A DNA stretch of 64,000 nt, taken from the NCBI GenBank assembly GCA_016719925.1, contig JADJYC010000010.1, positions 1-64,000 of the forward strand, written 5' to 3'. Numbering within the stretch: the first letter of the stretch is position 1; every line of letters starts with the position of its first letter. This document shows, one piece after another, positions 54,638 through 64,000 of this stretch. Position numbers and translations under genes: made by a program. The notes under the pieces were generated by a model. That model had not been told where the DNA came from and made no database searches. It worked only from the letters and a program-made list of their open reading frames with translations. This stretch comes from Crocinitomicaceae bacterium. GTDB taxonomy: Bacteria; Bacteroidota; Bacteroidia; Flavobacteriales_D; Crocinitomicaceae.

Positions 54638-56212
54638 TTATTTTTTTGCATGCATTTCTTCAGCCATTTCTACCGCTGTATAAGTGTTTGCAATTTTACC
54701 GGTAATGCACAATGCACCAAAAGGCACTTCCTGCGTATCTCCCGGAAGCGGAGTAATCATTTCACTTACATCCTGACCAGAAGCAAGAATGATATCCTTA
54801 ATTTCAAACATGGTCAATTTTGGATAATATGATTTCAGCAACGCAGCCAAACCAGTAACCATTGGTGCAGCCATTGATGTTCCCTGAGATTCTTCATATT
54901 CACTTTGCGGAACGGTTGACCAGATTTCAAGTCCCGGTGCATAAATATCCACCATTTTATCACTGTAGTTTGAGAAAGAAGCAGCAAGAGCTTTTTTGTA
55001 TCTGGTAGATGCGCCAACTTCAATCCAGTTTGTAAAACGAGTACTCATGGAAGGATATTGCGGAGACGGATAATTGTCTTCTTCACTGATATCTTTTCCG
55101 TCATTTCCGGCAGCATGAATCAATAACACACCTTTTTCTTCAGCATATCTGATTGCAGCAATCACCTCATCTTTATAAGGAGAGAATGATTTTCCAAAAC
55201 TCATGTTTACAACCTGAGCACCATTGTCAACTGCATATCTGATTGCATTTGCAACATCTTTATCACGCTCATCACCATCCGGAACTGTTCTGATTGACAT
55301 GATCAGAATATTATCAGCAACGCCGTCGTTTCCGATTCCGTTTCCACGGTTTGCACCAATAATACCTGCACAATGCGTTCCGTGCATAGCATCCGGTCCT
55401 TCCACATCATTATTTCCGTAATATTTATCATTAAAATCATTTGGATTATCTCCAACTATTTTGCGCCCGTCATAATCTACGTTGTAATGATAATCTAATT
55501 GCGCATTGAAATATTCCATATAACTTTCAAGGTCTTTTAAACCCAATCCATTTTTCTGGATCATAATTAAAAACTGTGCATCCTGACCAAGTTCAGGATC
55601 TTTTGAAAGTTTTTTCAAATCTGCATTGGTATAGGATCCACCCAAGCTTTTTTTAATTTTTGTATCCGCCTCTATTGCTTTATTGTACCAGTCTTCAACA
55701 AATTCCATCGTTTTAACAGCATCACCACGTTCAGCATCAACACTTTCTTTTACTTTTTTATACTCAGCATAAGCTTCTTTTTCCTCATCAGAAATCTGAT
55801 CTTCTGTTTTACCAGCAAATTTTTTCTCATACGCAGAATACAAGCGGGTCATTTCCAATTGTTCATGTACCAGATTTTCTCCATCCGGATTACCAAGGAA
55901 ATTCCAACCGTGAACATCATCAATATATCCGTTTTTGTCATCGTCAATTTTATTACCCGGAATTTCATCTGTATTCGTCCAGATTTTTCCCTGAAGATCT
56001 TCATGCTCAATATCCACACCTGAATCAATAACAGCTACAATAACGGTAGTTGAAGTTTTACCCGCAAGCAGTTTTTTATAGGCCAGATCAGTACTCATTC
56101 CAAATTTGGAACCGTTGTACCAGTTAAGAATTTTTTTATCTACTTCCTGCCCGATGCCGGTTGTTGTGACAAAGAAAAATGCTGCAAGAAGAATCGTTGA
56201 AAGTTGTTTCAT
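54638..56212 (-). CDS. S8 subtilisin-like protease with large insertion
   Basis: Secreted serine protease. Start set at MKQLSTILLAAFFFVTTTGI (56212), a signal peptide; the open frame extends 24 codons up. The catalytic triad is Asp 63 (AVIDSGVDIEHEDLQG), His 277 (MHGTHCAGIIGA) and Ser 446 (GTSMAAPMVTG). The Asp-His distance is about 214 residues, where plain subtilisins have about 30. So roughly 170 residues, charged and helical (DQISDEEKEAYAEYKKVKE), are inserted between the first two triad residues. No type IX sorting domain at the C-terminus. Divergent from the second S8 gene. Confidence 0.9.
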   Translation of the reverse strand: MKQLSTILLAAFFFVTTTGIGQEVDKKILNWYNGSKFGMSTDLAYKKLLAGKTSTTVIVAVIDSGVDIEHEDLQGKIWTNTDEIPGNKIDDDKNGYIDDVHGWNFLGNPDGENLVHEQLEMTRLYSAYEKKFAGKTEDQISDEEKEAYAEYKKVKESVDAERGDAVKTMEFVEDWYNKAIEADTKIKKSLGGSYTNADLKKLSKDPELGQDAQFLIMIQKNGLGLKDLESYMEYFNAQLDYHYNVDYDGRKIVGDNPNDFNDKYYGNNDVEGPDAMHGTHCAGIIGANRGNGIGNDGVADNILIMSIRTVPDGDERDKDVANAIRYAVDNGAQVVNMSFGKSFSPYKDEVIAAIRYAEEKGVLLIHAAGNDGKDISEEDNYPSPQYPSMSTRFTNWIEVGASTRYKKALAASFSNYSDKMVDIYAPGLEIWSTVPQSEYEESQGTSMAAPMVTGLAALLKSYYPKLTMFEIKDIILASGQDVSEMITPLPGDTQEVPFGALCITGKIANTYTAVEMAEEMHAKK

Positions 56213-56314
56213 TACAAATAGTTTTATGAACGTAAAAGTAAAAATTCTTTTAATTGGCAGGATCAGAAATACCACAAATGGCAAAGTGACTGTATGACCG
56301 TGCTAAAATTGATG

Positions 56315-56322
56315 TAAATTTG
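56315..56322 (+). promoter_or_regulatory. Candidate -7 promoter box for the T9SS S8 protease
   Basis: TAAATTTG fits TAnnTTTG, 40 bp before the ATG. No clear -33 TTG. Confidence 0.4.
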
Positions 56323-56362
56323 TTAACCAATTGAACATAAGTAACGTCAGAGGTAATAGAAG

Positions 56363-58932
56363 ATGTATTTAAAACCGGTCATATGTTTTATCGTCCTAAC
56401 GGGATTTTTATTTTCTGGATATGCTCAGAGAACAGTATCTAATACAGGTGTTTGGCTGAATCATTACAGCAAAACAAATCCAGAAAATGTGACTGACTTT
56501 GCTGTTACGGGAAATGCTGACCGAATTCTCAACGATGAAAATCTGCATTATAAATACTCAACCGGCAACTGGCATTTTATACGCTGTACGCCTGAACAAC
56601 TAAAAACCTCATTAATACCGGCACTGTTGACCAGGTTTATTTTCAGCCGTCCTATCCGGCTATGCTAAATGACACCATGCGTTTTACACAAAATATTGAT
56701 TCAGTACATGCCGGTTTTGCACCGCTCGAATCTCCCTACACCGGTAAAAATGTTATTATTGGTTATGTTGATACCGGGCTTGACTGGACACACGGTGATT
56801 TTAAAAATGCAGATGGTTCAACCCGTGTTCTTTATTACTGGGATCAGACATTGCCATATGATGCGCTTCTCACGCCGGGTAAATATGGATATGGTCAGGT
56901 TTGGGACAGTACTTCAATTAATAACCTGACTTGTACATCATCAGACGGAAATGCTCACGGAACTACTGTAACCGGTGCGGGCTCAGGAAACGGACTCGCA
57001 TACGGAACCAATATAGGAGCTGCTCCGGGTTCAGACATTATTATTGTTGAAACTAATTTCAGTGCAGGAAACTGGACCATGACAGTTGCTGATGCAATTG
57101 ACTTTGTCTTCTCCATGGCTGACACATTAGGAAAACCTGCGGTAGTCAACACCAGTGTTGGCGATTATCTTGGAAGCCATGACGGATTAGATCCGGCAGG
57201 ATTAGTGGTAGACAGTTTGCTTAATGATAAACCCGGCAGAATAGTTGTGGCAGCTGCAGGAAATTCAGGCGCTCAGGGAAAGTATCACGTTAAAGCAACA
57301 GTTGATACCGATACTTCTTTTTGCTGGTTTGAAGTAAATAGTTCTTCAACTTTCGGATATCCGGCAGTATATTTCGATATGTGGGCCGATACAGCAGATT
57401 TTAATGATGTGTATTTTGCTTTTGGTGCTGATACGGAAATACCTGCCTGGGATTTCAGAGGAAGAACACAATTCAGAAATATTCAAACTGTTATTGATTC
57501 AACTGTACTTGACTCGATCATGGTTGGTCCTAACAAACTTGCGCCTGTTGAATTCTCAACGCAACTTATTGATGGTTACTATCACATCGAATTGCTTATT
57601 GCAAATCCGGATTCAGCAACTTATTTATATCGTTTTGAAACCTATGGTGACGGTGAATATGATTTATGGTCAGGTGCATGGATGGGGCTTTCCAATATTC
57701 GTAATACCTCCATGCCAACTCCGTTGCAGCTGCCGGATGTGATACATTATAATTTTCCGGACAGTTTGGTAACAACAGTGAGTTCATGGACCTGTTCAGA
57801 AAAAGTGGTTACCGTTGGAAACTTCAAAAACCAGAAAGATTATCTGGATGTCAACAATAATTTATTTACCCTGAGCGGCGGACCAGTTGGAATGCTGAGT
57901 GCCAATTCCAGCAAAGGACCAAACAGACTGGGATACGTAAAACCGGATGTTGCCGCAACCGGTGACGGAATTTTAAGTGCATGTCCGGCCTGGCTGCAAT
58001 CCAGCCTTATTGTTTCCAATCCTGCTATGCTGGCGCAGGGCGGTGTACACGTGCGTAACGGCGGAACTTCTATGGCATCACCGGTAATTGCAGGAATTGC
58101 AGCACTGTATCTTGAAAAATGTCCGGAGGCAACATATCAGGATTTTATAGATGCACTGCACAATAATGCATATGAAGATTTATATACCGGAACTACCCCA
58201 AATTATGCATACGGATATGGAAAAGTCAACGCTTTTCAATTGCTCAATACCACCAATTTCTCTGTCACAATAACCGGCGATTCTGTTTTATGTTCTGACC
58301 CTGAAATTTTAGCAACGCTTGAAAATAATTTCAGTTCTTATTTATGGAGCAATGGTGAAACCACTTCCTCCGTTTCGGTTTCAGTTGAAGATACTTTTTC
58401 AGTTGCGGTAATCAATGCGGCGGGTTGCAAAGCTCAATCCGATTCAATCCTTACCGTCCAGGGTGAACTTCCTGTATTTCCATTGATCAATATTATTGGC
58501 GGAGGTTTAATCACCACTACTGCTGACTCTATTATCTGGTATTTTGAAGGAGACGCCATACCTAATTCAAATTCACAATATTATAATCCGGATACGACCG
58601 GTAATTTTACAGTGGAGGTTTTCAGTGCAGACGGATGTTCTTTTGTTTCAGCGCCGGTTTATATTGATTTATCACAGATTAAGGAATTGACATCAAATGA
58701 GTTTGTTATTTTCCCAAATCCCTTTGAACAGGAGATTTACCTGATTAAAAATGAATTTACAGATATTGAAATTGTTATTGCAGACGCCTCAGGTAAATTG
58801 GTGCATCATTCCTGGTCAGCTGATGACGGAATATTTGTAGTCATTGAATTCCCTGAGCTTGCTTCAGGCATGTACCTGATGACTTTGTACTACGGAAATA
58901 ATTTCAAGACAGTAAAACTGATCAGAAAATAA
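56363..58932 (+). CDS. S8 subtilisin-like protease with type IX sorting domain (frameshifted)
   Basis: Secreted serine protease. A signal peptide (MYLKPVICFIVLTGFLFSGY) begins the first frame, which ends at 56668. The rest is in another frame: NVIIGYVDTGLDWTHGD (Asp), GNAHGTTVTGAGSG (His), and GGTSMASPVIAGIAAL (Ser, near 58063-58085). The break near 56610 is one base. After a Ser/Thr-rich region the last ~80 residues form a type A T9SS domain (NEFVIFPNPFEQEIYLIKN to KTVKLIRK), so the protein is exported through the type IX system and likely attached to the cell surface. Joined length is about 856 residues. Confidence 0.9.
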
Positions 58933-59046
58933 TTTCACCGTTGTTAACTACCTGCCTTTTTTGTGGATAAATTATCTGTTGTGAATCTTCTACTTTCCTT
59001 GTTCTGGACGAAATATTACTAATTTTACCACCTAAATTTTTATCGA

Positions 59047-59560
59047 ATGGAATTAAAAGGAATTATTGCCATTGCAGGCAAACCGGGATTATACAAAGTT
59101 GCGGCACAAGGGAGAGCAAATATTATTGTTCAGTCTCTGGAGAATGATAAAAAATTTCCGGCCTTTGCCAGCGATAAAATTTCAGCACTGGATGATATCA
59201 GCATCTACACCTATGAAAAAGATGTTCCTTTAACCGAAGTATATATTAAACTGGCTGAGAAAGAAAATTTCAGCAAGTCAATCGATCATAAAGAAGAACC
59301 AAAAAAAACTGCGTGAATATCTGGTTTCATTTTTACCGGATTATGATGCTGAAAGAGTGTATGACACAGATATAAAAAAAGTATTTCAATGGTATAATAT
59401 TCTTGTGGAAAGAGGAGTGATTACCAAAGATCTGGTAGAATCTTCCAAAGCTCCGGCTGAAGAGGTGAAAGCTGAAGCTAAACCAAAAAAGAAAGCGGAG
59501 AAGAAAGAAGAAGGGGAAGAAAAACCGAAGAAAAAAACCACAAAAAAAACCAAAGAATAA
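59047..59560 (+). CDS. DUF5606 protein (frameshifted)
   Basis: DUF5606 family, found in Bacteroidota. The N-terminal frame reads ELKGIIAIAGKPGLYKVAAQ and VQSLENDKKFPAFASDKISA. It breaks at the A run 59301-59308; the restored frame continues LREYLVSFLPDYDAERVYD and IKKVFQWYNILVERGVITKD. A low-complexity basic tail (KAEAKPKKKAEKKEEGEEKP) follows. Joined length is about 170 residues. The compact N-terminal part is an alpha/beta domain; the tail may bind nucleic acid or ribosomes (a guess). A terminator follows. Function unknown. Confidence 0.82.
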
Positions 59561-59568
59561 TTCCTTTC

Positions 59569-59602
59569 AAAAGCTGTCAAATCAAAAGGCAGCTTTTTTT
59601 AT
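59569..59602 (+). terminator. Rho-independent terminator of the DUF5606 gene
   Basis: AAAGCTG/CAGCTTT around a short loop, with a T run on the right. Confidence 0.8.
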
Positions 59603-59614
59603 TTTAACCGCACT

Positions 59615-61324
59615 ATGAAAATCACCAGAAAGAAAAGAATTTTTGTTGCAGAGGATCTGAAAATAGATTCTTATGAAGATGTAAAAAAATATTTTGATCT
59701 TCTTTTGAATGAAGAGATTGGTTCTTTTGATCAATTTAAAAACTGGCTCAGAAAATCCAGTGAGCTGGAAGCTGTACTGGAAGAAGATATGGCCTGGAGA
59801 TATATTCGAATGACCATTGATACCAGTGACAAAGATGCCGCTGCCGCGTATGAGAAATTTGTAAACGAAATCAATCCGCCTATTTCAGAAGTAAGCAACA
59901 GACTGAATAAAAAACTGTATGATTCACCATACAAAAATGAACTTACTGATGAGGCAGATAAAATTTATTTGAAGAAAGTAGAAAGTGCTATTGAAATTTT
60001 CAGAGATGAAAATATAGAACTGGCTGCTAAAACACAAAACCTTGCACAGGAATACAGCACAATAATAGGTGCGCAACTGATCAACTATCAGGGAAAAGAT
60101 TTGACCGCACCGCAGGCTTCAAAATTTTTGCGTGATCCAAACCGTGAAATCAGAAAAGAAGTTTTTGAGTTATTGTTTGAGCGCAAAAATCAGGACAATG
60201 AAATTCTTGAATCTATTTTTGATCAGCTTGTTCAGCTCAGACATCAGATGGCTCTGAATGCCGGATTTAAGAACTACCGTGATTATAAATTCAAAGAAAT
60301 GTGCCGCTTTGATTATTCTGTTCAGGATTGTTTTGCTTTTCATGATGCCATTGAGAAACATATCGTTCCCATCTACAAAAAAATACAGCAGGAGAAACTG
60401 AATAAGTTTGGTTTTGAAAAATTCAAGCCGTATGATCTGAGTGCAGATCCGGATGGAAAAGCACCCTTAAAACCTTTTGAAACCGGAAGCGAATTAACAG
60501 ATAAAACAATTACCGTTTTCAAAAAACTGGATGCCTATTTTGCTGATTGCATTGAAACCATGAAAGAGATGAAACATCTTGATCTGGAATCCAAAAAAGG
60601 AAAAGCACCGGGTGGCTATAATTACCCGCTGTATGAAATTGGCATTCCGTTTATTTTTATGAATGCGGCGGGATCTGACAGAGATGTGATTACGATCGTC
60701 CATGAGGGCGGACATGCGATTCACTCATTCCTTACCAAAGATCTCGATCTGACAGCGTATAAAAGTTTTCCAAGTGAAGTAGCTGAACTTGCATCTATGT
60801 CAATGGAATTACTCAGTATGAATTACTGGGAAACATTTTACACATCACACGATGATCTGAAGCGTGCAAAAAAAGAACATCTGGAATCTATTCTTCAGGT
60901 GCTTCCATGGATTGCCACTATTGATTCATTTCAACATTGGATCTATGAGAACCCCGCGCACACCAGAGAAGAAAGAAAAAACAAATGGCTTGAAATCAGC
61001 AAACGGTTTGGCACAGGTTTAACAGACTGGACCGGTTATGAAAGCGGACGTTATTACAGCTGGCACAAACAATTACATCTGTTTGACGTTCCGTTCTACT
61101 ATATTGAATATGGTTTGCGCAGTTGGGTGCATTGGGTGTCTGGAAAAATTCACTTCAGAATGAAAAGAAAGCCATTGAAGATTATAAAAAAGGACTTTCA
61201 CTCTGGATACACGAAAGACATCAAATCCATTTACAAATCAGCCGGAGTTGAATTTGATTTTTCTGCCGGAAATATTAAATCACTGGCAGAAGTTACTTTG
61301 AATTATCTAGAGAAACTGAATTAA
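59615..61324 (+). CDS. M3-family oligoendopeptidase (two compensating frameshifts)
   Basis: Cytosolic zinc endopeptidase that degrades short peptides. The 569 residues have the thimet/M3 fold, with zinc motif VHEGGHAIHSFL (H-E-x-x-H at about 363-367) and SEVAELASMSMELLSMNYW, which supplies the downstream glutamate ligand. Residues about 500-529 (RSWVHWVSGKIHFRMKRKP) do not fit the family. Reading the next frame there gives QLGALGVWKNSLQNEKKAIE and YKKGLSL, which does. So one indel near 61112 and another near 61198 cancel out and hide inside an open frame. Homologues end the same way (GYTKDIKSIYKSAGVEFDF). Confidence 0.9.
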   Translation: MKITRKKRIFVAEDLKIDSYEDVKKYFDLLLNEEIGSFDQFKNWLRKSSELEAVLEEDMAWRYIRMTIDTSDKDAAAAYEKFVNEINPPISEVSNRLNKKLYDSPYKNELTDEADKIYLKKVESAIEIFRDENIELAAKTQNLAQEYSTIIGAQLINYQGKDLTAPQASKFLRDPNREIRKEVFELLFERKNQDNEILESIFDQLVQLRHQMALNAGFKNYRDYKFKEMCRFDYSVQDCFAFHDAIEKHIVPIYKKIQQEKLNKFGFEKFKPYDLSADPDGKAPLKPFETGSELTDKTITVFKKLDAYFADCIETMKEMKHLDLESKKGKAPGGYNYPLYEIGIPFIFMNAAGSDRDVITIVHEGGHAIHSFLTKDLDLTAYKSFPSEVAELASMSMELLSMNYWETFYTSHDDLKRAKKEHLESILQVLPWIATIDSFQHWIYENPAHTREERKNKWLEISKRFGTGLTDWTGYESGRYYSWHKQLHLFDVPFYYIEYGLRSWVHWVSGKIHFRMKRKPLKIIKKDFHSGYTKDIKSIYKSAGVEFDFSAGNIKSLAEVTLNYLEKLN

Positions 61325-61344
61325 GTTTTGAAAATGACAGACAA

Positions 61345-61380
61345 AAAAATCCCGTTCATGGCCATGAACGGGATTTTTAT
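61345..61380. terminator. Bidirectional terminator between the M3 peptidase and lpd
   Basis: A 34-bp perfect palindrome (61345-61378): AAAAATCCCGTTCATGG and its reverse complement, so it works in both directions with T runs on each strand. Confidence 0.92.
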
Positions 61381-61394
61381 TTTTCTATAATTTA

Positions 61395-62786
61395 TTACAA
61401 ATGTATCACCTCACCATAAGCCGCTGCAGCAGCTTCCATTATTGCTTCAGACAATGTCGGATGCGGGTGAACGGTTTTGATTAGTTCATACCCAATTATT
61501 TCCAGTTTTCTGATGGCAACAATTTCTGCAATCATTTCTGTCACATTCATTCCAATCATATGTGCTCCTAAAAGTTCACCGTATTTTGCGTCAAAAATTA
61601 ATTTGATAAATCCGTCATTGGCACCTGCAGCACTCGCTTTACCAGATGCAGAGAACGGGAACTTTCCTATTTTTAACGTATATCCTGCATCTTTTGCAGC
61701 TTTTTCCGTCATACCTACTGATGCCACTTCCGGTGAACAATATGTACAACCAGGTATGTTTCCGTAATCAAGCGGTTCAACGTGCATACCTGCAATTTTT
61801 TCTACACAAATAATTCCTTCTGCTGATGCAACGTGAGCAAGAGCAGGTCCTTTCACGATATCACCAATTGCATAGTACCCCGGAATATTTGTCTGATAAA
61901 AATCATTCACCAATACTTTTCCTTTATCAGTTGCAATACCTACATCTTCTAATCCTATTCCGGCAATATTGGTTTCAATTCCAACTGCAGACAACACAAT
62001 ATCACATTCTATTTTTTCCTGACCGGCTTTGGTTTTAATATTTACAACACAACCTTTTCCTTTGGTGTCAACTGATTCAACAGAAGACTCAACCATGATC
62101 TTCATTCCCTGTTTTTTGAATGAACGCTCTAATTGTTTTGAAACTTCTTCATCTTCTACCGGAACAATGTTTGGCATGTATTCAACAACGGTAACGTCAA
62201 CGCCTAAAGTATTGTAGAAATAAGCAAACTCAACTCCAATTGCACCTGATCCAACCACTACCATTTTTTTAGGTAATGATGGCAATACAAGTGCTTCACG
62301 GTATCCGATTATTTTCTTTCCGTCTTGAGGTAAATTTGGCAGCTGACGTGAGCGCGCACCTGTTGCAACAATAACTGCTTTAGCAGCTGCATACTCTGTT
62401 TTTGCACCTTTGTCATCCGTCACTTCTACTTTTTTTCCGGCTTTTACTTTTCCTGTTCCTTTGAGAATATCAATTTTATTTTTCTTCATCAGGAAAGTAA
62501 CCCCGTTACTCATTTTGTCAGCAACACCGCGGCTGCGCTTAACAATACCCGTAAAATCTGCACCTGCTTCTTTTACATTAATACCGTAATCAGCTGCATG
62601 TTTTATATATTCAAATACATTGGCACTTTTCAAAAGTGCTTTGGTAGGAATACATCCCCAGTTAAGGCAAATACCTCCAAGCTCAGCACGCTCAACAACC
62701 GCAACTTTCATCCCCAGCTGTGACGCACGGATAGCAGTAACATAACCTCCGGGGCCGCTTCCAATAACAATGATATCGTATGACAT
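61395..62786 (-). CDS. lpd: Dihydrolipoyl dehydrogenase
   Basis: E3 component of the pyruvate, 2-oxoglutarate or branched-chain dehydrogenase complexes and of the glycine cleavage system. The 463-residue flavoprotein has the FAD motif IIVIGSGPGGYVTAI, the redox disulfide GGICLNWGCIPTKAL (Cys 40 and Cys 45), an NAD-binding region MVVVGSGAIGVEFAYFYN, and the catalytic His-Glu pair TVHPHPTLSE near the C-terminus. No lipoyl domain or E1/E2 genes nearby. Intact. Confidence 0.97.
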   Translation of the reverse strand: MSYDIIVIGSGPGGYVTAIRASQLGMKVAVVERAELGGICLNWGCIPTKALLKSANVFEYIKHAADYGINVKEAGADFTGIVKRSRGVADKMSNGVTFLMKKNKIDILKGTGKVKAGKKVEVTDDKGAKTEYAAAKAVIVATGARSRQLPNLPQDGKKIIGYREALVLPSLPKKMVVVGSGAIGVEFAYFYNTLGVDVTVVEYMPNIVPVEDEEVSKQLERSFKKQGMKIMVESSVESVDTKGKGCVVNIKTKAGQEKIECDIVLSAVGIETNIAGIGLEDVGIATDKGKVLVNDFYQTNIPGYYAIGDIVKGPALAHVASAEGIICVEKIAGMHVEPLDYGNIPGCTYCSPEVASVGMTEKAAKDAGYTLKIGKFPFSASGKASAAGANDGFIKLIFDAKYGELLGAHMIGMNVTEMIAEIVAIRKLEIIGYELIKTVHPHPTLSEAIMEAAAAAYGEVIHL

Positions 62787-62988
62787 ATTTTAATTTTTAT
62801 TTGAGGTACGAAAATAGGGAAAAGTTAGGAATTATCAATTTTTATAGCAATTGGCACCGCTTCTACATATAACAAGGTTTAATAGCAATTATTTTATGAT
62901 CAAGCACTTAACATTCTTATACTTGAAGCTATCAACATTCAACTAAATTTATAACTTGCATGAGATGACTTTCTCACTAAGAAGTTTT

Positions 62989-63378
62989 ATGAAAACAATT
63001 TACCCATACATCTCTTTATTATTAATCTGTTCATGCAAAAAAAACACTCCTGAAAATTTAATAGGAAAATGGGAGATTTGTAAAATTGAATTTGTTACTG
63101 AAGACAATTTCTGGTTTTTTGATAAAAAAGAAAAAAACGGAAACCCTGTTGAAGATGAAATTTTCTATTGGGATTTTTTTGAAAATGGAATTCTGGTTGA
63201 ATCATATGACGATTCAGGAATCAACAATGACACCATGACGTATAGTATTTATTCAGATAACGATTCAGTTAACATTGGCGGAACGCCCTGCAAGATTTTA
63301 AAATGCTCCAATAATGATTTTCATATTGAATATGCTGACACCAAATTTGGTTTGATAAGAATGTATTTCACAAAATAA
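62989..63378 (+). CDS. Lipocalin-like lipoprotein
   Basis: Start set at MKTIYPYISLLLICSC (62989), which gives a lipobox (Cys 14 or Cys 16). The remaining ~115 residues begin with the lipocalin-like phrase ENLIGKWEICKIEF and contain beta strands rich in aromatics and Asp (FYWDFFENGILVESYDD, MTYSIYSDNDSVNIGG). The fold resembles lipocalin-like DUF domains common in Bacteroidota. Ligand unknown. It stands alone, 202 bp from the lpd start on the opposite strand. Confidence 0.65.
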   Translation: MKTIYPYISLLLICSCKKNTPENLIGKWEICKIEFVTEDNFWFFDKKEKNGNPVEDEIFYWDFFENGILVESYDDSGINNDTMTYSIYSDNDSVNIGGTPCKILKCSNNDFHIEYADTKFGLIRMYFTK

Positions 63379-63528
63379 CTGAAGGTTAGAATCATTCAAT
63401 GGATCAACTTAACTTCCTTAAACAGTTTCATCCAATCTCTGAAAAGGACATGGCACAACTTTGCTAAATAAAACGCTATGACAAAAAGAGTTTAAGAAAA
63501 ATGAAAATTATTCTGACGCTTCGGTATG

Positions 63529-63561
63529 AAAAAAAAGAGGCCACCTCCTCAGGTGACCTCT
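63529..63561 (-). terminator. Rho-independent terminator of the lpxH-like gene
   Basis: Read on the minus strand: AGAGGTCACC/GGTGGCCTCT around TGAGGA, then a T7 run. It lies 75 bp after the stop of the lpxH-like gene. Confidence 0.85.
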
Positions 63562-63635
63562 AACCCTTAACCTGTAATCGTATAATTGATCCGTTTACAA
63601 CCTGTTTAACGGAAAGTTAATGAAAAGGTTTCAAA

Positions 63636-64000
63636 TTATTCTTTAAAATACTTTAAATCAAGTTTTTGCCCGTCAAAAACCGCATATGAAAAATACCTGA
63701 TCCAGTCACCGGTATTGACGTATTTTGACTTTTCAGAAACCTGGAATTCAATTGGTAAATGTCTGTGACCGAAAATAAAAAAATCAAAATGTTCTTTTTC
63801 AGCGTGGTTTTGCAAAACTGAATCAGCATTTCTTTTTCTTCACCATAAAACTTTGCATCGTTGTCTCCGGTTGCCACTCTGCTTTTTCTTGAGAAGAAAT
63901 TCGCAAGTCCTATTCCAAAATTGGGATGAAATCTTGCAAACAGCCATTGACAGATTTTATTTCTGAAAACCGCCTTGATGAATTTATATCCGTGATCACC
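63636..64000 (-). CDS. UDP-2,3-diacylglucosamine diphosphatase-like metallophosphoesterase (partial, frameshifted)
   Basis: The 5' part lies beyond the window. The visible frame begins GDHGYKFIKAVFRNKICQW and LFARFHPNFGIGLANFFSR, as in LpxH-like metallophosphoesterases of Bacteroidota. The frame then breaks near 63815; the next frame gives HFDFFIFGHRHLPIEFQV with the GHxH metal motif, and YVNTGDWIRYFSYAVFDG to a stop at 63636-63638. LpxH removes UMP from UDP-2,3-diacylglucosamine in lipid A synthesis. The LpxH role is likely but not certain because the N-terminal DxH motif is outside the window. Confidence 0.8.

Noticed and set aside
1..64000. Prophage, integrative element or genomic island
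   Set aside because: No integrase, phage structural, plasmid or transposase gene; core housekeeping genes are spread evenly.

Overview
The window is a 64 kb, AT-rich (roughly 38% GC by eye) chromosomal segment of a member of the Bacteroidota, most likely Flavobacteriales and possibly near Crocinitomicaceae/Fluviicola. Support for this: Bacteroidota-type promoters (TTG, 20 bp, TAnnTTTG) before rpsA and pyrG; a type IX secretion C-terminal domain; bacillithiol gene bshB1; an S46 dipeptidyl peptidase; DUF2807, DUF4494, DUF5606, DUF5723 and DUF2452 proteins; and an HU-CCDC81/SPOR protein. I found no rRNA, tRNA, CRISPR array, integrase or transposase.

Layout. 0.1-4.3 kb: minus-strand run rsfS-ftsH-DUF2007-cdsA-psd (protein quality control and phospholipid synthesis). 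4.4-8 kb: birA, pyrE, NUDIX, ECF-type sigma factor. 8-17 kb: aldehyde dehydrogenase, DUF4442 protein, S46 peptidase, small membrane proteins, DUF2807 lipoprotein and a PagL-like lipid A deacylase. 16.8-21.6 kb: mazG and methylmalonyl-CoA mutase (two subunits). 22.5-26.5 kb: minus-strand operon of a GT-C mannosyltransferase, STM3941-like, bshB1 and bioA. 26.5-32 kb: TPR protein, ribH, a repeat-filled gap, pyrG, yidC. 32-35 kb: two tandem fatty acid desaturases. 35-43 kb: mpl, an MBL hydrolase, the HU/SPOR protein, and a four-gene cluster of two SDR proteins, a hydrolase and a CPBP protease. 43-52 kb: DUF2452, a GIDE-domain protein, fabI, DUF5723, a DAACS symporter, rpsA. 52-64 kb: pdxH, DUF4494, two S8 proteases, DUF5606, M3 peptidase, lpd and a partial lpxH-like gene.

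Many genes serve the envelope and its lipids: cdsA, psd, fabI, the desaturases, PagL-like, lpxH-like, yidC and mpl.

Two things stand out. First, about 20 genes, including essential ones (rpsA, pyrG, psd), carry single-base frameshifts, mostly in homopolymers. This points to an unpolished assembly rather than gene decay. Second, several intergenic regions carry unusual repeat families, many with a 7-bp rhythm (17.6-18.1, 27.7-28.2, 44.6, 51.6-52.2 kb), together with a 42-bp perfect GC-rich palindrome at 36.5 kb. These are the best candidates for undescribed biology.
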